A DNA stretch of 43,934 bases, from assembly GCF_000368025.1 (NCBI RefSeq), contig NZ_KB849211.1:705798-749731 (forward strand). Direction: 5' to 3'. How positions within the stretch are numbered: position 1 is the first letter of the stretch; each line of letters begins with the position of its first letter. A program made the position numbers and the translations under genes. The notes beneath the pieces are model-generated. The model was not told the origin of the DNA and did not search any database. It was given only the letters and a program-made list of their open reading frames with translations. The stretch is from Acinetobacter parvus DSM 16617 = CIP 108168. GTDB taxonomy: Bacteria; Pseudomonadota; Gammaproteobacteria; Pseudomonadales; Moraxellaceae. This document shows, piece by piece, positions 34,658-43,933 of the stretch.

Positions 34658-34813
34658 CTATTTGTTATGTAGATGAACAAGCGCTGTAACGATGGGGCGA
34701 AAGTGCTGTATCTGTTGTTGCCTACGGGCAGCATAGGCATTGTTCATCATGGAAGTTGCAACGGTGATTGCCATGTCCTGAATAAATGGCTTACGGATGA
34801 GAGGTAAACTCAT
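34658..34813 (-). CDS. Small ORF (51 aa) directly before gltS
   Basis: ATG 34813 is preceded by AGGAG at six bases and starts MSLPLIRKPFIQD, continuing to ...VTALVHLHNK and stop TAG 34658-34660. The composition is basic and amphipathic, with RKP near the start, RRQQQIQHFRP in the middle and no obvious TM segment. It could be a genuine small protein or a leader peptide coupled to gltS, whose start lies 17 bp after the stop. The clear RBS and full-length frame speak for translation. The function is unknown. Confidence 0.5.
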   Translation of the reverse strand: MSLPLIRKPFIQDMAITVATSMMNNAYAARRQQQIQHFRPIVTALVHLHNK

Positions 34814-35235
34814 GAGAAGCTCCTGTATCTGGTGTATATTTCAACATTTTCCACAGGCATAAAATTGGATAAATTCGATATGCCTGAGCTAGAAAATCCC
34901 CCTCACCGTTTCAGCAAGGAAAGCCTAATCAATTTTAAAAAAGGGCGTATTATGCATAAATTTAGAATATTGTGTGTATTTTTTTATTCTAGGGGCAATC
35001 ACAGCCCCAATATATATCAATAAATATTAAATCTATTTCATTGTGTTACAAATACATTTAATTTTCACATAAAGAAACAAAATACAAATGAAATACAATA
35101 CTGGTAGGTCTCATCTACATATCGCTTACTTTTCACTCAAAACTCCAATCTACGACTTAAAAAGTATCTGCAAAAGCTATTTATTACTTTATAGTCTCAT
35201 TCCATGAGAAAGATCATAAATGATGAGGAATTTTT
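34814..35235. promoter_or_regulatory. Divergent region gltS operon / nitroreductase
   Basis: About 420 bases. A 63-codon plus-strand frame (34832-35023) lacks an RBS and is rejected as a gene. For the gltS side, CATAAT near 34953-34958 (minus) is a possible -10. Before the nitroreductase, TATAGT at 35191-35196 is a possible -10. Just after it lie two perfect inverted repeats, CTCAT-TCC-ATGAG (35197-35209) and ATCAT-AA-ATGAT (35214-35225), well placed for a repressor. GAGGAA precedes the start codon. Confidence 0.4.
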
Positions 35236-35943
35236 ATGAACACGGAACAAGTCCGCTACGTCGATGATGCCATTACATCGCGCCATTCAGTACGTGCGTT
35301 TCTGGATACCCCTGTTGAAACCCAAACCATTAAGGATATTTTGGCGGTTGCCAGCCGAGCACCGTCTGGCACGAATACACAGCCGTGGAAAGTGTATGTG
35401 CTGACAGGTAAAAAACGAGCTGAAATGATTAACCGTGTTTGTAATGCACAAATTGAAATGTTTCAAAAGCCAGAACTCGCTGGACAGTATCAGGAAACCT
35501 TTGCCTATTATCCTGAAACCTGGATTTCACCTTTTATTGACCGCCGTCGTGAAAATGGCTGGGGACTCTACGGTTTACTAGGAATTCAAAAAGGTGAAAA
35601 GGAAAAAATGGCGGCACAGCAATTGCGTAACTACCAGTTGTTTGATGCCCCTGTTGCCCTGTATTTCACCGTGAACAAAGCAATGGGGATTGGTTCAAAA
35701 ATGGATATTTCCATGATGATCCAGAATGTTATGGTTGCAGCTAAAGCACGCGGTTTGGATACCTGCCCGCAAGCCGCATGGAACCATTTCCATCCAATCG
35801 TACTGGATGTGCTTGGCGCACCTGACGATGAAGAACTGGTGTGCACTGTTGCCTTGGGCTATGCAGACCCTGATCACATCGTAAATACATTTATTACGCC
35901 TCGTGAGCCTGTGGAAAACTTTACTGTATTTTTAGATGAATAA
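35236..35943 (+). CDS. Nitroreductase family protein
   Basis: The 235-aa flavoprotein has the FMN-binding SRHSVRAFLDTPV (15-27) and the block SRAPSGTNTQPWKVYVLTG, both family hallmarks. The C-terminal glycine-rich VALGYAD segment is followed by PREPVENF. It probably reduces nitroaromatics or quinones with NAD(P)H in the cytoplasm. The palindromes next to its promoter suggest control by a repressor encoded elsewhere. Confidence 0.88.
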   Translation: MNTEQVRYVDDAITSRHSVRAFLDTPVETQTIKDILAVASRAPSGTNTQPWKVYVLTGKKRAEMINRVCNAQIEMFQKPELAGQYQETFAYYPETWISPFIDRRRENGWGLYGLLGIQKGEKEKMAAQQLRNYQLFDAPVALYFTVNKAMGIGSKMDISMMIQNVMVAAKARGLDTCPQAAWNHFHPIVLDVLGAPDDEELVCTVALGYADPDHIVNTFITPREPVENFTVFLDE

Positions 35944-35964
35944 TTCATTTATTGGACAGTATCT

Positions 35965-36585
35965 CTAGCTGAAGATACTGTCTTGCTGTTTCCCCACCTT
36001 AAAAATTGCAAATAGTCCCGCACTGGTAAACATCAACATCATCAATCCCATATTGAGTGATGCTTTCCAAATCAGGAAGTTTAAGATTACCCCGCCCAAC
36101 AAGCCACAGGCGAATTGCATACTCCCCATAATGGCACTGGCTGTTCCTGCCCTTGCACCCTGTTTCGACATGGCCAAAGCCATTGCATTGGGTCCAGTTA
36201 GGCCAATCCCAGAAACAACTAGAAATAAGCCTGACATTAACAGCCAAAGTGGCGCGTGGTTCATCAAGCCAGCACTGACCACAATGCTCACAAAAACACA
36301 GGCCAAACTGGCAACCACATACAAGGCCAAGCCAAAATATAAGGGGGTTTTGCGTCCAATACGGTCACTTACAGGCCCATAAATCAGTTGTCCAATCGCA
36401 AGTCCTAGAAAATATGCGGGTAAGGTATTGGCAATCATCTGCATACTTACCCCAAACTCATCCGCCATTTGTGGCAGCGCGGGTAAATACATATCAATCG
36501 ATAATGGACCTAAAGCTGTCAATAAAGCCAGCAATAATATCCATGCTGTTGAATATTGACGCTGACGAGCTTGCTCTGCCTGCAT
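35965..36585 (-). pseudogene. Bcr/CflA-type MFS transporter with internal deletion
   Basis: The frame is intact but only 206 codons long, where Bcr/CflA drug exporters have about 400. Residues 1-98 match the N-terminus: GPLSIDMYLPALPQ, the motif-A loop YGPVSDRIGRKT and TM3. After LACVFV (around nt 36291) the sequence jumps to the final three TM segments: the short APLWLLMSGLFLVVSGIGL, then GPNAMALAM and AGTASAIMGSMQFA. About 190 residues, roughly TM4-TM9, are missing in frame. Such a protein cannot form the two-bundle MFS fold alone, so the gene is probably dead. Whether it is expressed as a half-size product cannot be told. Confidence 0.75.
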
Positions 36586-36689
36586 AATACTGTACTTTTC
36601 ATGTTAATCACGTTTGCAAGCTTAGCATCCTCACTGTATTTGTGCATAATATGAGTGATAAAATCGATAGCATATTAGCCGATAACGCA

Positions 36690-36724
36690 AGGCATGGCTG
36701 AAATGTCAACAGACCCTATAAAAA
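36690..36724 (+). repeat. Copy of the wax-dgaT upstream element end
   Basis: The 35 bases GCAAGGCATGGCTGAAATGT... agree at 29 of 35 positions with 16348-16382 before wax-dgaT, ending in the same CAGACCCTA. Only this end is present; no left partner is visible. It lies immediately before the RBS of yccS. Confidence 0.55.
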
Positions 36725-36734
36725 AGGATCAACC

Positions 36735-38909
36735 TTGAATCCCTGGTTCGGACGTTTAAAACAGGCAACCTACAACACCACGTTTATGTATAACGTGCGT
36801 ATGCTCATTGCCTTTACAGGCACGGCTTTTGTTCCCTATCTGCTCAATTTTCAACTCGCCACCATTCCACTGACATTGGGTGTGGTTGCCGCAGGTATCA
36901 GTGACATTGATGACCGTTTTTCCGTGCGCATCATGAACCTGATTTATACCTATATCGGTTTCTTTATCACTGCGGCATCGGTTCAGTTGCTGTTTCCCTA
37001 TCCTGCTGCCTTTGCAATCGGGCTGATTGTTTCCTGTATCGGCTGGATTTTACTGGGTTCACTCGGTCGGCGTTATGCCACCATTGCCTATGGCTGTCTG
37101 GTGGTTTCGGTCTACTCAATGCTAGGTGTACACCTGTTCGAACAATGGTATCTACAACCAGCCTTATTGGTAGCTGGCGCAGCCTGGTACGGACTGCTTT
37201 CCACCATTAGCTTCCTGTTATTTCCTGTTCGTAAATTGCAGGACCAGCTCTCTGCCTCTTATCATGCGCTGGGAAGCTTTTTATTTGCCAAATCCAATCT
37301 GTTCGATGTCGATATGACGCCATCAAGCTATCAGCAAAGCATGATTGATCTAGCGTTGGAAAATGGCAAGCTGATCTCCATCTTCAATGACATGCGTATG
37401 GCGCTGCTGACCCGCCTCAAGGGTGATCGGGGCCAGAAAGATACACGGCGTAGCTTGCAGTATTATTTTGTTGCGCAGGATATTCATGAGCGGGCGGATT
37501 CAGCTCATATCGACTATCAGAAACTGGCCAAGATTTTTCAGCACAGTGATATTTTATTCCGCTTCCAGCGTATCCTGACCATTCAGGGCAAAGCCTGTCA
37601 GGACTTGGCGAACTGTATTTTAACCCGTACCCGCTATGTGCATAACAAGCGCTTTAAGCACAGCTTTGAAAACTTAAGGCTGTCGCTGGAAAAGTTGCAT
37701 GCAGACCAAGTCTATGATCAGGTGCGGATTAATGCCCTTTTTGCGCTTTATCAAAACTTAAAGTCGATTGATGCGCAGCTCCAGAATCTGGAGACTGAAC
37801 GTAACATGCAACTGATCAATGCCCAGCAGGCGGAAAACCAGCTCAAGGATGATGACCTGAAAGGCTGGAATGACATGATGGTACGGGTCAAGCAGCATCT
37901 CACTCCCGAATCGGTGTTATTCCGCCATGCGGTGCGTCTCTCCATTGTGCTGTTTATCGGTTACATCTTCATTCAGTTAACCCATATTGCCTATGGCTAC
38001 TGGATTCTACTGACTGCCCTGTTTGTCTGTCAGCCAAACTTTAACGCGACCAAACGCCGCCTGTATTTACGAATTGTCGGCACCCTGATTGGAATTATTG
38101 TCGGTCTGGCGATTATTTACTTTATTCCGTCACTTCAGGGGCAATTGGTCATGTTGGTGCTCAGTGGCGTTTTATTTTTCGAGTTGCGTAGTAAACAGTA
38201 TGCCCAGGCAACCGCCTTTATCACCATTCTGGCCTTGATCAACTTTAATCTGGATGGTTCCGCATTTGCCGCAGGTTTGCCACGCCTGATCGACACCATC
38301 ATTGGCTGTGCACTGGCATGGTTTGGAGTCAGCTTTATCTGGCCCGACTGGAAGTTCCGCCGCCTGCCACGCACCATTCAACGTTCACTGCAAGCCCAAT
38401 GTAAATATCTGGCGGAAGTGGTAACCCAATATCATGAAGGGCGTAATAATGCCCTGAACTATCGAGTGGTCCGACGGGCGGCACATAATAATGATGCGGA
38501 AGTTGCATCACTCATTTCCACCCTTGCAACCGAACCCAATATTGATCCCACCAAGAAAGCACAGGCATTTGAGTTTCTCTGTTTAAGCCATACCTTTCTC
38601 AGTTATATCGCGGCCTTGGGTGCGCACCGTGAACGTATTGATGAGCCTGCGATATTAAGCCTGTTGGATCAGGCACTGGATGATATTCAGGGTGCACTGT
38701 TACGAGATGAAGTACCTGACCTGTCTTCACAAAATATGCTACAAAGCATACGCGAACGCCTGAGCCGCAATGATGAAAACGACCAGAAATCGCTGATTAT
38801 TTTGCAGCAGCTCTCCCTGATCCTGAGTATTTTGACCCGTTTAAGTATGTTGAAACAGAGTTTAAGCTATGAACCCCATGAAGATGGGACCGAGTTTGCT
38901 TCACTTTAG
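36735..38909 (+). CDS. yccS: YccS-like membrane protein (FUSC/YccS-YhfK family)
   Basis: TTG 36735 follows AAGGA at a good distance, so a TTG start is accepted. The 724-aa protein has the doubled architecture of the YccS/YhfK family: five or six TM segments (about 20-170), a long cytoplasmic helical region (170-395), a second TM block (400-540) beginning FRHAVRLSIVLFIGY, and a helical C-terminal domain. The family is related to aromatic-acid efflux FUSC proteins, but substrate and function are unknown. Confidence 0.88.
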   Translation: MNPWFGRLKQATYNTTFMYNVRMLIAFTGTAFVPYLLNFQLATIPLTLGVVAAGISDIDDRFSVRIMNLIYTYIGFFITAASVQLLFPYPAAFAIGLIVSCIGWILLGSLGRRYATIAYGCLVVSVYSMLGVHLFEQWYLQPALLVAGAAWYGLLSTISFLLFPVRKLQDQLSASYHALGSFLFAKSNLFDVDMTPSSYQQSMIDLALENGKLISIFNDMRMALLTRLKGDRGQKDTRRSLQYYFVAQDIHERADSAHIDYQKLAKIFQHSDILFRFQRILTIQGKACQDLANCILTRTRYVHNKRFKHSFENLRLSLEKLHADQVYDQVRINALFALYQNLKSIDAQLQNLETERNMQLINAQQAENQLKDDDLKGWNDMMVRVKQHLTPESVLFRHAVRLSIVLFIGYIFIQLTHIAYGYWILLTALFVCQPNFNATKRRLYLRIVGTLIGIIVGLAIIYFIPSLQGQLVMLVLSGVLFFELRSKQYAQATAFITILALINFNLDGSAFAAGLPRLIDTIIGCALAWFGVSFIWPDWKFRRLPRTIQRSLQAQCKYLAEVVTQYHEGRNNALNYRVVRRAAHNNDAEVASLISTLATEPNIDPTKKAQAFEFLCLSHTFLSYIAALGAHRERIDEPAILSLLDQALDDIQGALLRDEVPDLSSQNMLQSIRERLSRNDENDQKSLIILQQLSLILSILTRLSMLKQSLSYEPHEDGTEFASL

Positions 38910-39014
38910 GGGCTATTGGTATTTTAATCGTCCCTATGATTCGCTATTGGCCTAATATCTTTGCATGCCAATCAATGATAAACTTAACCCAGTTCTAAAC
39001 TCATTTTTTAAACT

Positions 39015-39599
39015 ATGACCGCCAAAACGCTATACGCTTATACGCTACAACCCGTTCCCTACGAAGTTTCTGAACAAGAACAACGTCAAGCCCAACTTAT
39101 GATTTGGCGTGGTACCAATAAGTTCAGCCGCAAGGCCTGGCTGATTATGATTGCACTTGTGGTGCTTTCACTGGTTACAGCAGGCCTGATCAAGTATTAC
39201 TCCACCTACTCAACCGCGATTTGCTGGGTGGTGATCATTGGTGTGGTACTGTTCTACCTCATCAAGAAGTTTGGTCTGGAATGGTATGTGAAACGTAAAA
39301 TGAACGAATTTCCTGTACAGGAAATCAAGGGGATTCGTTTAGGTGTACAGCCCCACGGGATTGTGATGCGCCAGAAAATGGGACTTCAGGAAGGTACAGC
39401 GACCATCGGCTGGAAAGACATTTACGAATGGTACAATACCCCTGATTTTATTTTGGTTAATTTCAAGGTAAAGACACCAAAAGGCGAAGTTCAGCAAGGT
39501 GCCTATATCCTGCCAAAACGCATGGATTCAAAGAATTTCTCATTTAATACAGTACGCAAGCACTTAAAAGAGACAGTTGGTGAGGCTAAACCGTTGTAA
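39015..39599 (+). CDS. YcxB-like membrane protein
   Basis: The 194-aa product has a cytoplasmic start, two adjacent TM segments (about 42-60 and 66-84) and a C-terminal beta-rich domain with TIGWKDIYEWYNTPDFILV, which matches the YcxB-like C-terminal domain. The function is unknown. It follows yccS by 105 bp on the same strand and ends at a terminator. Confidence 0.75.
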   Translation: MTAKTLYAYTLQPVPYEVSEQEQRQAQLMIWRGTNKFSRKAWLIMIALVVLSLVTAGLIKYYSTYSTAICWVVIIGVVLFYLIKKFGLEWYVKRKMNEFPVQEIKGIRLGVQPHGIVMRQKMGLQEGTATIGWKDIYEWYNTPDFILVNFKVKTPKGEVQQGAYILPKRMDSKNFSFNTVRKHLKETVGEAKPL

Positions 39600-39627
39600 T
39601 CGGATACGGTCATCAGCAATATAAAAC

Positions 39628-39653
39628 AACCCAGCCCAAGCTGGGTTTTTTCT
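39628..39653 (+). terminator. Terminator after the YcxB-like gene
   Basis: AACCCAGC, CCAA and GCTGGGTT form a stem that is followed by TTTT. Confidence 0.88.
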
Positions 39654-39704
39654 TAAAATGGCACTTCCCTCGTTTAGGTTTAAGCCAGATTTAAATCACT
39701 TAAT

Positions 39705-39733
39705 TTGAAAATAAGAATCAAAATCAATATTAT
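39705..39733 (+). promoter_or_regulatory. Promoter of the PepSY-flavoprotein gene
   Basis: TTGAAA (39705-39710) and TATTAT (39728-39733) are 17 bases apart, a near-consensus sigma-70 promoter. The AATAAGAATCAAAATCAATATTATC-like stretch between and after them is loosely Fur-box-like, so iron control is possible but unproven. The position supports a start at 39807 rather than at the TTG inside the -35. Confidence 0.55.
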
Positions 39734-39806
39734 CTACAAAATCCTTATTCTATTCTTATTATTGGGTTATATTTACAGAAACTTCTTCATCTTTCCATTT
39801 TTTCCC

Positions 39807-42344
39807 ATGTTTAAAAAAGTATTCTTCCAAATCCACTGGTTTTTAGGGATTACGGCTGGTTTAATCCTCTCCATCATGGGAGTGACAGGAGCCATTTACT
39901 CCTACGATCAACAAATCTTAAAAATGATTAATCAGCAAAGTTATGTGGTACAAGCCGCAACAACTCCCAAGCTGACACCAGCGCAACTTTATCAGCATTT
40001 CAACCAGCAACAACCTGAGATTAAGATCAACAGCATCACCCTCTCTGCTGACCCTACCGCATCCTCTACAGTCAATATCAAGAAAGATGGCGAACGGCGT
40101 GGCTATAACATGATGGTCAATCCCTATACTGCCGAGGTTCTGCCTGAGATCAAGGGACAGGAGTTTTTTCAGTTTATTCAGCGTTTGCACCGTTATCTAA
40201 CGATGGGTGATTTTGGCAAACAGTTGACAGGTGCCTCTGCGTTGATGCTGATTTTCTTTGTATTGAGTGGACTTTATCTGCGTTTTCCGAAGAAACACTC
40301 TTTTAAACAATGGTTTTTTATCAAGCCCAAGCTGAAAGGCCGTAATTTTATCTGGAATTTACATGCCGTTGTGGGCACTTGGGCGGCGGTGTTCTACCTG
40401 TTGTTTGCATGTACAGGCTTATACTGGTCGTATGACTGGTGGCGTGCAGGCATGTTCAAGGTGATGGGAGTCGAACAGCCACAACGCAAAGAGCATGACA
40501 ATGAGGCTGGCCAAGCCAAGCAACCTGAATTATCAAAACAACAGATCAATACAATTCTTGAGCAGACATGGACAAACGTCAATGCACAGATTGGCGGCAA
40601 ATACTCTGCCCTCACCCTAAATATTCCCAAGCATGATGACGCAAAGCTAGAGCTATCATTCGTTGACCATATTCCACAGCATGAACGTGCACGCAATCAG
40701 GCTGTCTATAACTATCAGCAGCAAAAAATTGAAAAATTAGAATTATATGAAGATAAAAAGCTTAATGAGAAAATCATGAGCAGCATGCTACCTGTGCATC
40801 GGGGTAGTTTCTTTGGTTCGACCTACCAGTTTATTGCCTTGCTGGCCTCTCTCAGCATGCCTTTATTCTTTGTGACAGGCTGGATGCTGTACCTCAAACG
40901 CCGTCAACAGAAGAAACTGACTTTGGCAGCGCGTCAATCCCAAACATCACAACAGGTCGATCCAAATGCAAAACCATGGTTGATTACTTATGCGTCTCAA
41001 ACAGGTGTTGCTGAACAGTTGGCTTGGCGCACCGCCACCAGCCTACAGGAGGCACAGCAGCCGACTGTAGTGAAACCCATTCAGCAACTTACCGAGCAGG
41101 ACTTACAGCAGGCGCAGCAGGTTCTATTCGTGGTCAGCACCTATGGCACAGGTGAAGCACCCGACCTGGCAACAGGGTTCTGTAAAAAGCTCATGCAACA
41201 GAGGCCTAACCTCGGTCACATGCAATATGCGGTATTGGCGCTCGGTTCCAGAGAATATCCAGACAGTTACTGTAGTTTTGGCTATGCAGTTGATAAGTGG
41301 TTAAAACAATGCAATGCGGAGGCATTTTTCGAGTTAATCGAAGTGGACAATGCAAATGCCAATGACATTCAACGCTGGAATCAAGCCTTGTCTGCGGTGA
41401 CTCAGCATGAACTGCATGCCATGAATATTGAAAAGGTCTTCGATCAATGGACACTCAGTAAACGCCATGTACTTAATCCAAATAGTTTGGGACAGGCAGC
41501 CTATAATATTGAACTGACAGCACCTTATGACATTAGCTGGCATGCGGGAGATATTGCCGAGATTCAACCAGCCAATAGTATGGCTGAGATTGAAGCCTTT
41601 CTGGCCAAGCATCAAATTCCTGCCAACATTCAGGTTGCTTCACTCAAACAACCGATTGAACAATGGCTGTGGAATAAAAACCTACGCACTGAGATTCAGC
41701 CATTTACCAAGCTTGAGGAACTGCTGCAACAACTTCCTACCCTGCCAACACGGGAATACTCGATTGCCAGCATCCCGTCACAGCAAGTTCTACGATTGGT
41801 GGTGCGTCAACAACGTGATGAAAATGGCCAATTAGGACTAGGTTCAGGCTGGCTCACCGAGTTTGCATCCTTAAAGCAAACCATTGCCTTACGCATTCGT
41901 AGCAATGAATCTTTCCATTTGATTGACGACAACCGCCCTATTATCTGTATCGGCAATGGTACAGGCATTGCAGGACTAATGGGCCTGTTACAGCAGCGTA
42001 ACCGTCAGAATTACACCGCCAACTGGCTGATCTTTGGTGAACGCCAACGCGAACATGATTTCTTCTATCAGGAAACGATTGAAGCATGGAAAAATATGGG
42101 CACGCTCAAACGCCTTGATCTGGCTTTTTCCAGAGATCAGGCGCAGCGCATCTATGTGCAGGATATCGTGCGTGAACAGGCTGATGAGTTAATTAGCTGG
42201 CTAGACCAGGGTGCGGTCATTTATGTCTGTGGTAGTATTGATGGCATGGCTTCAGGTGTAGATCAGGCACTTACCGATATCCTAGGTGAAGAAAAAGTGG
42301 ATGCACTTCGTCAGGCAGGACGTTATCGTCGGGATGTCTATTAA
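39807..42344 (+). CDS. PepSY-TM / flavodoxin / reductase fusion
   Basis: ATG 39807 (845 aa) is preferred; the longer frame from TTG 39705 runs through the promoter. The N-terminal PepSY-type membrane part begins MFKKVFFQIHWFLGITAG, with four TM segments within the first 385 residues and histidines in the TM helices (QIHW, RLHRYL, NLHAVVG) that may bind haem. A flavodoxin domain starts near 391 (WLITYASQTGVAEQ; STYGTGEAPD binds FMN). A ferredoxin-reductase-like module follows, with FAD motif REYSIAS near 648 and NAD(P)H motif GNGTGIAGLMG near 715, plus VYVCGSIDGMA and a C-terminal aromatic Y. It likely moves electrons from NADPH to haem or extracytoplasmic ferric complexes. There is no RBS of note before ATG. 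Confidence 0.88.
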   Translation: MFKKVFFQIHWFLGITAGLILSIMGVTGAIYSYDQQILKMINQQSYVVQAATTPKLTPAQLYQHFNQQQPEIKINSITLSADPTASSTVNIKKDGERRGYNMMVNPYTAEVLPEIKGQEFFQFIQRLHRYLTMGDFGKQLTGASALMLIFFVLSGLYLRFPKKHSFKQWFFIKPKLKGRNFIWNLHAVVGTWAAVFYLLFACTGLYWSYDWWRAGMFKVMGVEQPQRKEHDNEAGQAKQPELSKQQINTILEQTWTNVNAQIGGKYSALTLNIPKHDDAKLELSFVDHIPQHERARNQAVYNYQQQKIEKLELYEDKKLNEKIMSSMLPVHRGSFFGSTYQFIALLASLSMPLFFVTGWMLYLKRRQQKKLTLAARQSQTSQQVDPNAKPWLITYASQTGVAEQLAWRTATSLQEAQQPTVVKPIQQLTEQDLQQAQQVLFVVSTYGTGEAPDLATGFCKKLMQQRPNLGHMQYAVLALGSREYPDSYCSFGYAVDKWLKQCNAEAFFELIEVDNANANDIQRWNQALSAVTQHELHAMNIEKVFDQWTLSKRHVLNPNSLGQAAYNIELTAPYDISWHAGDIAEIQPANSMAEIEAFLAKHQIPANIQVASLKQPIEQWLWNKNLRTEIQPFTKLEELLQQLPTLPTREYSIASIPSQQVLRLVVRQQRDENGQLGLGSGWLTEFASLKQTIALRIRSNESFHLIDDNRPIICIGNGTGIAGLMGLLQQRNRQNYTANWLIFGERQREHDFFYQETIEAWKNMGTLKRLDLAFSRDQAQRIYVQDIVREQADELISWLDQGAVIYVCGSIDGMASGVDQALTDILGEEKVDALRQAGRYRRDVY

Positions 42345-42370
42345 CTCGTAGTTCACTTTCCTCCAAGAAC

Positions 42371-42396
42371 AACGGGTGTTTTCACACCCGTTTTTT
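42371..42396 (+). terminator. Terminator after the flavoprotein gene
   Basis: AACGGGTGT and ACACCCGTT pair around a four-base loop; TTTTTT follows. Confidence 0.9.
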
Positions 42397-42474
42397 ATAC
42401 AACAGCATCAAAATTTGCCTTTCGCCTAAATTTGCATACACTTAACACGATTCAAATCGACCACAATTCAAATT

Positions 42475-43260
42475 ATGCAACTCAGTTCATGGCTTCGTCT
42501 CTTATTTGCCCTTGTCGGTTCAGTCCTGTTCATTGATGGTGCGGTGCTGATCGCATTTAAAAAGATTCATATTGGGACAGTGCTTCCACTGCTGCTTGGC
42601 CTTTTTTTCTGTGTATATGCGTTCTTTTATTATCATATTGAACGTTTCTTTTTCTATCATTTCCGCCTACATTCCATTTGGCGCTTTGGCTGGTTATGCT
42701 TCTGGATCTGGTTGATTAGCTTAGGCTATTTTTTTAATTATCTGGCAGAGAACAATTCAGAAACCCAGACCACACCCCCAGTACGGGCAATTATTGTGTT
42801 GGGTAGTGGTGTTGAAAATGGGCAGCCATCCGCCACCCTTGCCAAGCGACTTGATCGAGCTGCTCCAGTGGCCCTGGCCCAACCTAATGCAAAACTGGTT
42901 TTGACAGGAGGTATTGATTTTGGTGAAACTCAAAGTGAGGCTGAGGTGATGTCCAGCTATCTACAGCAGAAGCACCACATTCCCGCTTCGCAAATACTTT
43001 TGGAGGATAAGAGCACCAGCACTGAGCTGAATCTTCAAAATAGTCAGCCTTTGTTGCAGGCACAACACATTAATATCCAGCAACCAATTGCAATCGTGAC
43101 CAGTGATTTCCATACACTGCGGGCGGCCGCAATTGCGCGAAAACAGGGATATCGCCATATCAGCATGCTGGGTGCCACCACACCTTTAGCCACACGTTAT
43201 AATGCATGGCTAAGGGAGTATTTTGCCTACGCAAGTGGCTGGTTACTGGATGAGTATTGA
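42475..43260 (+). CDS. YdcF/DUF218 family membrane protein
   Basis: The 261-aa product has two or three N-terminal TM segments (about 5-85) and a DUF218 domain: IIVLGSGVENGQPSATLAKRLDRA, then LVLTGGIDFGETQSEAEVM, EDKSTSTELN and VTSDFHTLRA. Relatives (YdcF, ElyC, SanA) act in envelope biogenesis; ElyC affects lipid-carrier metabolism. The exact role is not fixed. The ATG has no strong RBS. Confidence 0.88.
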   Translation: MQLSSWLRLLFALVGSVLFIDGAVLIAFKKIHIGTVLPLLLGLFFCVYAFFYYHIERFFFYHFRLHSIWRFGWLCFWIWLISLGYFFNYLAENNSETQTTPPVRAIIVLGSGVENGQPSATLAKRLDRAAPVALAQPNAKLVLTGGIDFGETQSEAEVMSSYLQQKHHIPASQILLEDKSTSTELNLQNSQPLLQAQHINIQQPIAIVTSDFHTLRAAAIARKQGYRHISMLGATTPLATRYNAWLREYFAYASGWLLDEY

Positions 43261-43284
43261 CAGGGTTATCCCTATCAATTTTAT
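43257..43284. terminator. Weak hairpin between YdcF and DUF2750 genes
   Basis: TTGACAGGG and CCCTATCAA (one mismatch) form a hairpin followed by TTTTAT. A modest terminator for the plus-strand gene. Confidence 0.4.
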
Positions 43285-43292
43285 CTTATTGC

Positions 43293-43763
43293 TTATTGAT
43301 GCAGGCGAATGTCCCGTGGTAACGGCAACTGCAACTCAGCAAAAACCTCTGGGCGCTGCAAATAGAGCTGATACAGAAAATTCTTAATATCCAATAATAA
43401 TGAATCAGGGCTAACCAGTAGGTTATTCCCCTCAGGCGTTAGGTCCAGAGAAAGTATGGTGTTATTTTCCTTTAAAAAAGGAATCATCTTTTCAATGAAT
43501 GCCATCAAGGGCAATTCTTGAACCTCGTAATTGGCCCAATTGTCCTTGATCAGTAACTTTGCCATTCCCTTGTTCTGCCAAATAGACATGGCATGCTGTC
43601 CTGTTGGCGTTGCACATAGTGCCCAACCCTCATGATACAGGGCAACCACACGACGCTGGACAATAATATTTTCAATAAACTGGCGATAAAGCTGTTTAGG
43701 CGGTGAATTGGATATCGTAGTTTGAGATTTCGACGCAGCCTTGCGTTGATATGGATTTTTCAT
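43293..43763 (-). CDS. DUF2750 protein
   Basis: ATG 43763 gives 156 aa; a TTG five codons earlier is in frame. After a basic start it matches DUF2750: RQFIENIIVQRRVVALYHEGWALC, then HAMSIWQNKGMAKLLI, VQELPLMAFIEKMIPFL and a C-terminal helix. The function is unknown. The product is cytosolic, with no TM segment. It is convergent with the YdcF gene and directly followed by tRNA-Val upstream. Confidence 0.75.
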   Translation of the reverse strand: MKNPYQRKAASKSQTTISNSPPKQLYRQFIENIIVQRRVVALYHEGWALCATPTGQHAMSIWQNKGMAKLLIKDNWANYEVQELPLMAFIEKMIPFLKENNTILSLDLTPEGNNLLVSPDSLLLDIKNFLYQLYLQRPEVFAELQLPLPRDIRLHQ

Positions 43764-43857
43764 AATAAATGACTTCAATATTAGAATGATTATCGCGGCA
43801 CATGATAAATCAAGCTTGAAGTGATTACAATGAATTGATTTTTAAGATGATGGGATA

Positions 43858-43933
43858 TGGTGGGCGCTGACGGGATCGAACCGCCGACATTCTGCTTGTA
43901 AGGCAGACGCTCTACCAACTGAGCTAAGCGCCC
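43858..43933 (-). tRNA. tRNA-Val (anticodon UAC)
   Basis: Read on the minus strand the sequence GGGCGCTTAGCTCAG starts the tRNA, with D-arm GTTGGTAGAGC, anticodon loop CTTACAA (anticodon TAC), T-loop TTCGATC, acceptor AGCGCCC and encoded ACCA (TGGT at 43858-43861). It is 76 nt, complete, and just inside the window edge. Confidence 0.95.

Noticed and set aside
34832..35023. 63-codon plus-strand frame between gltS and the nitroreductase
   Set aside because: No RBS, no recognisable features, lies in the intergenic promoter region.
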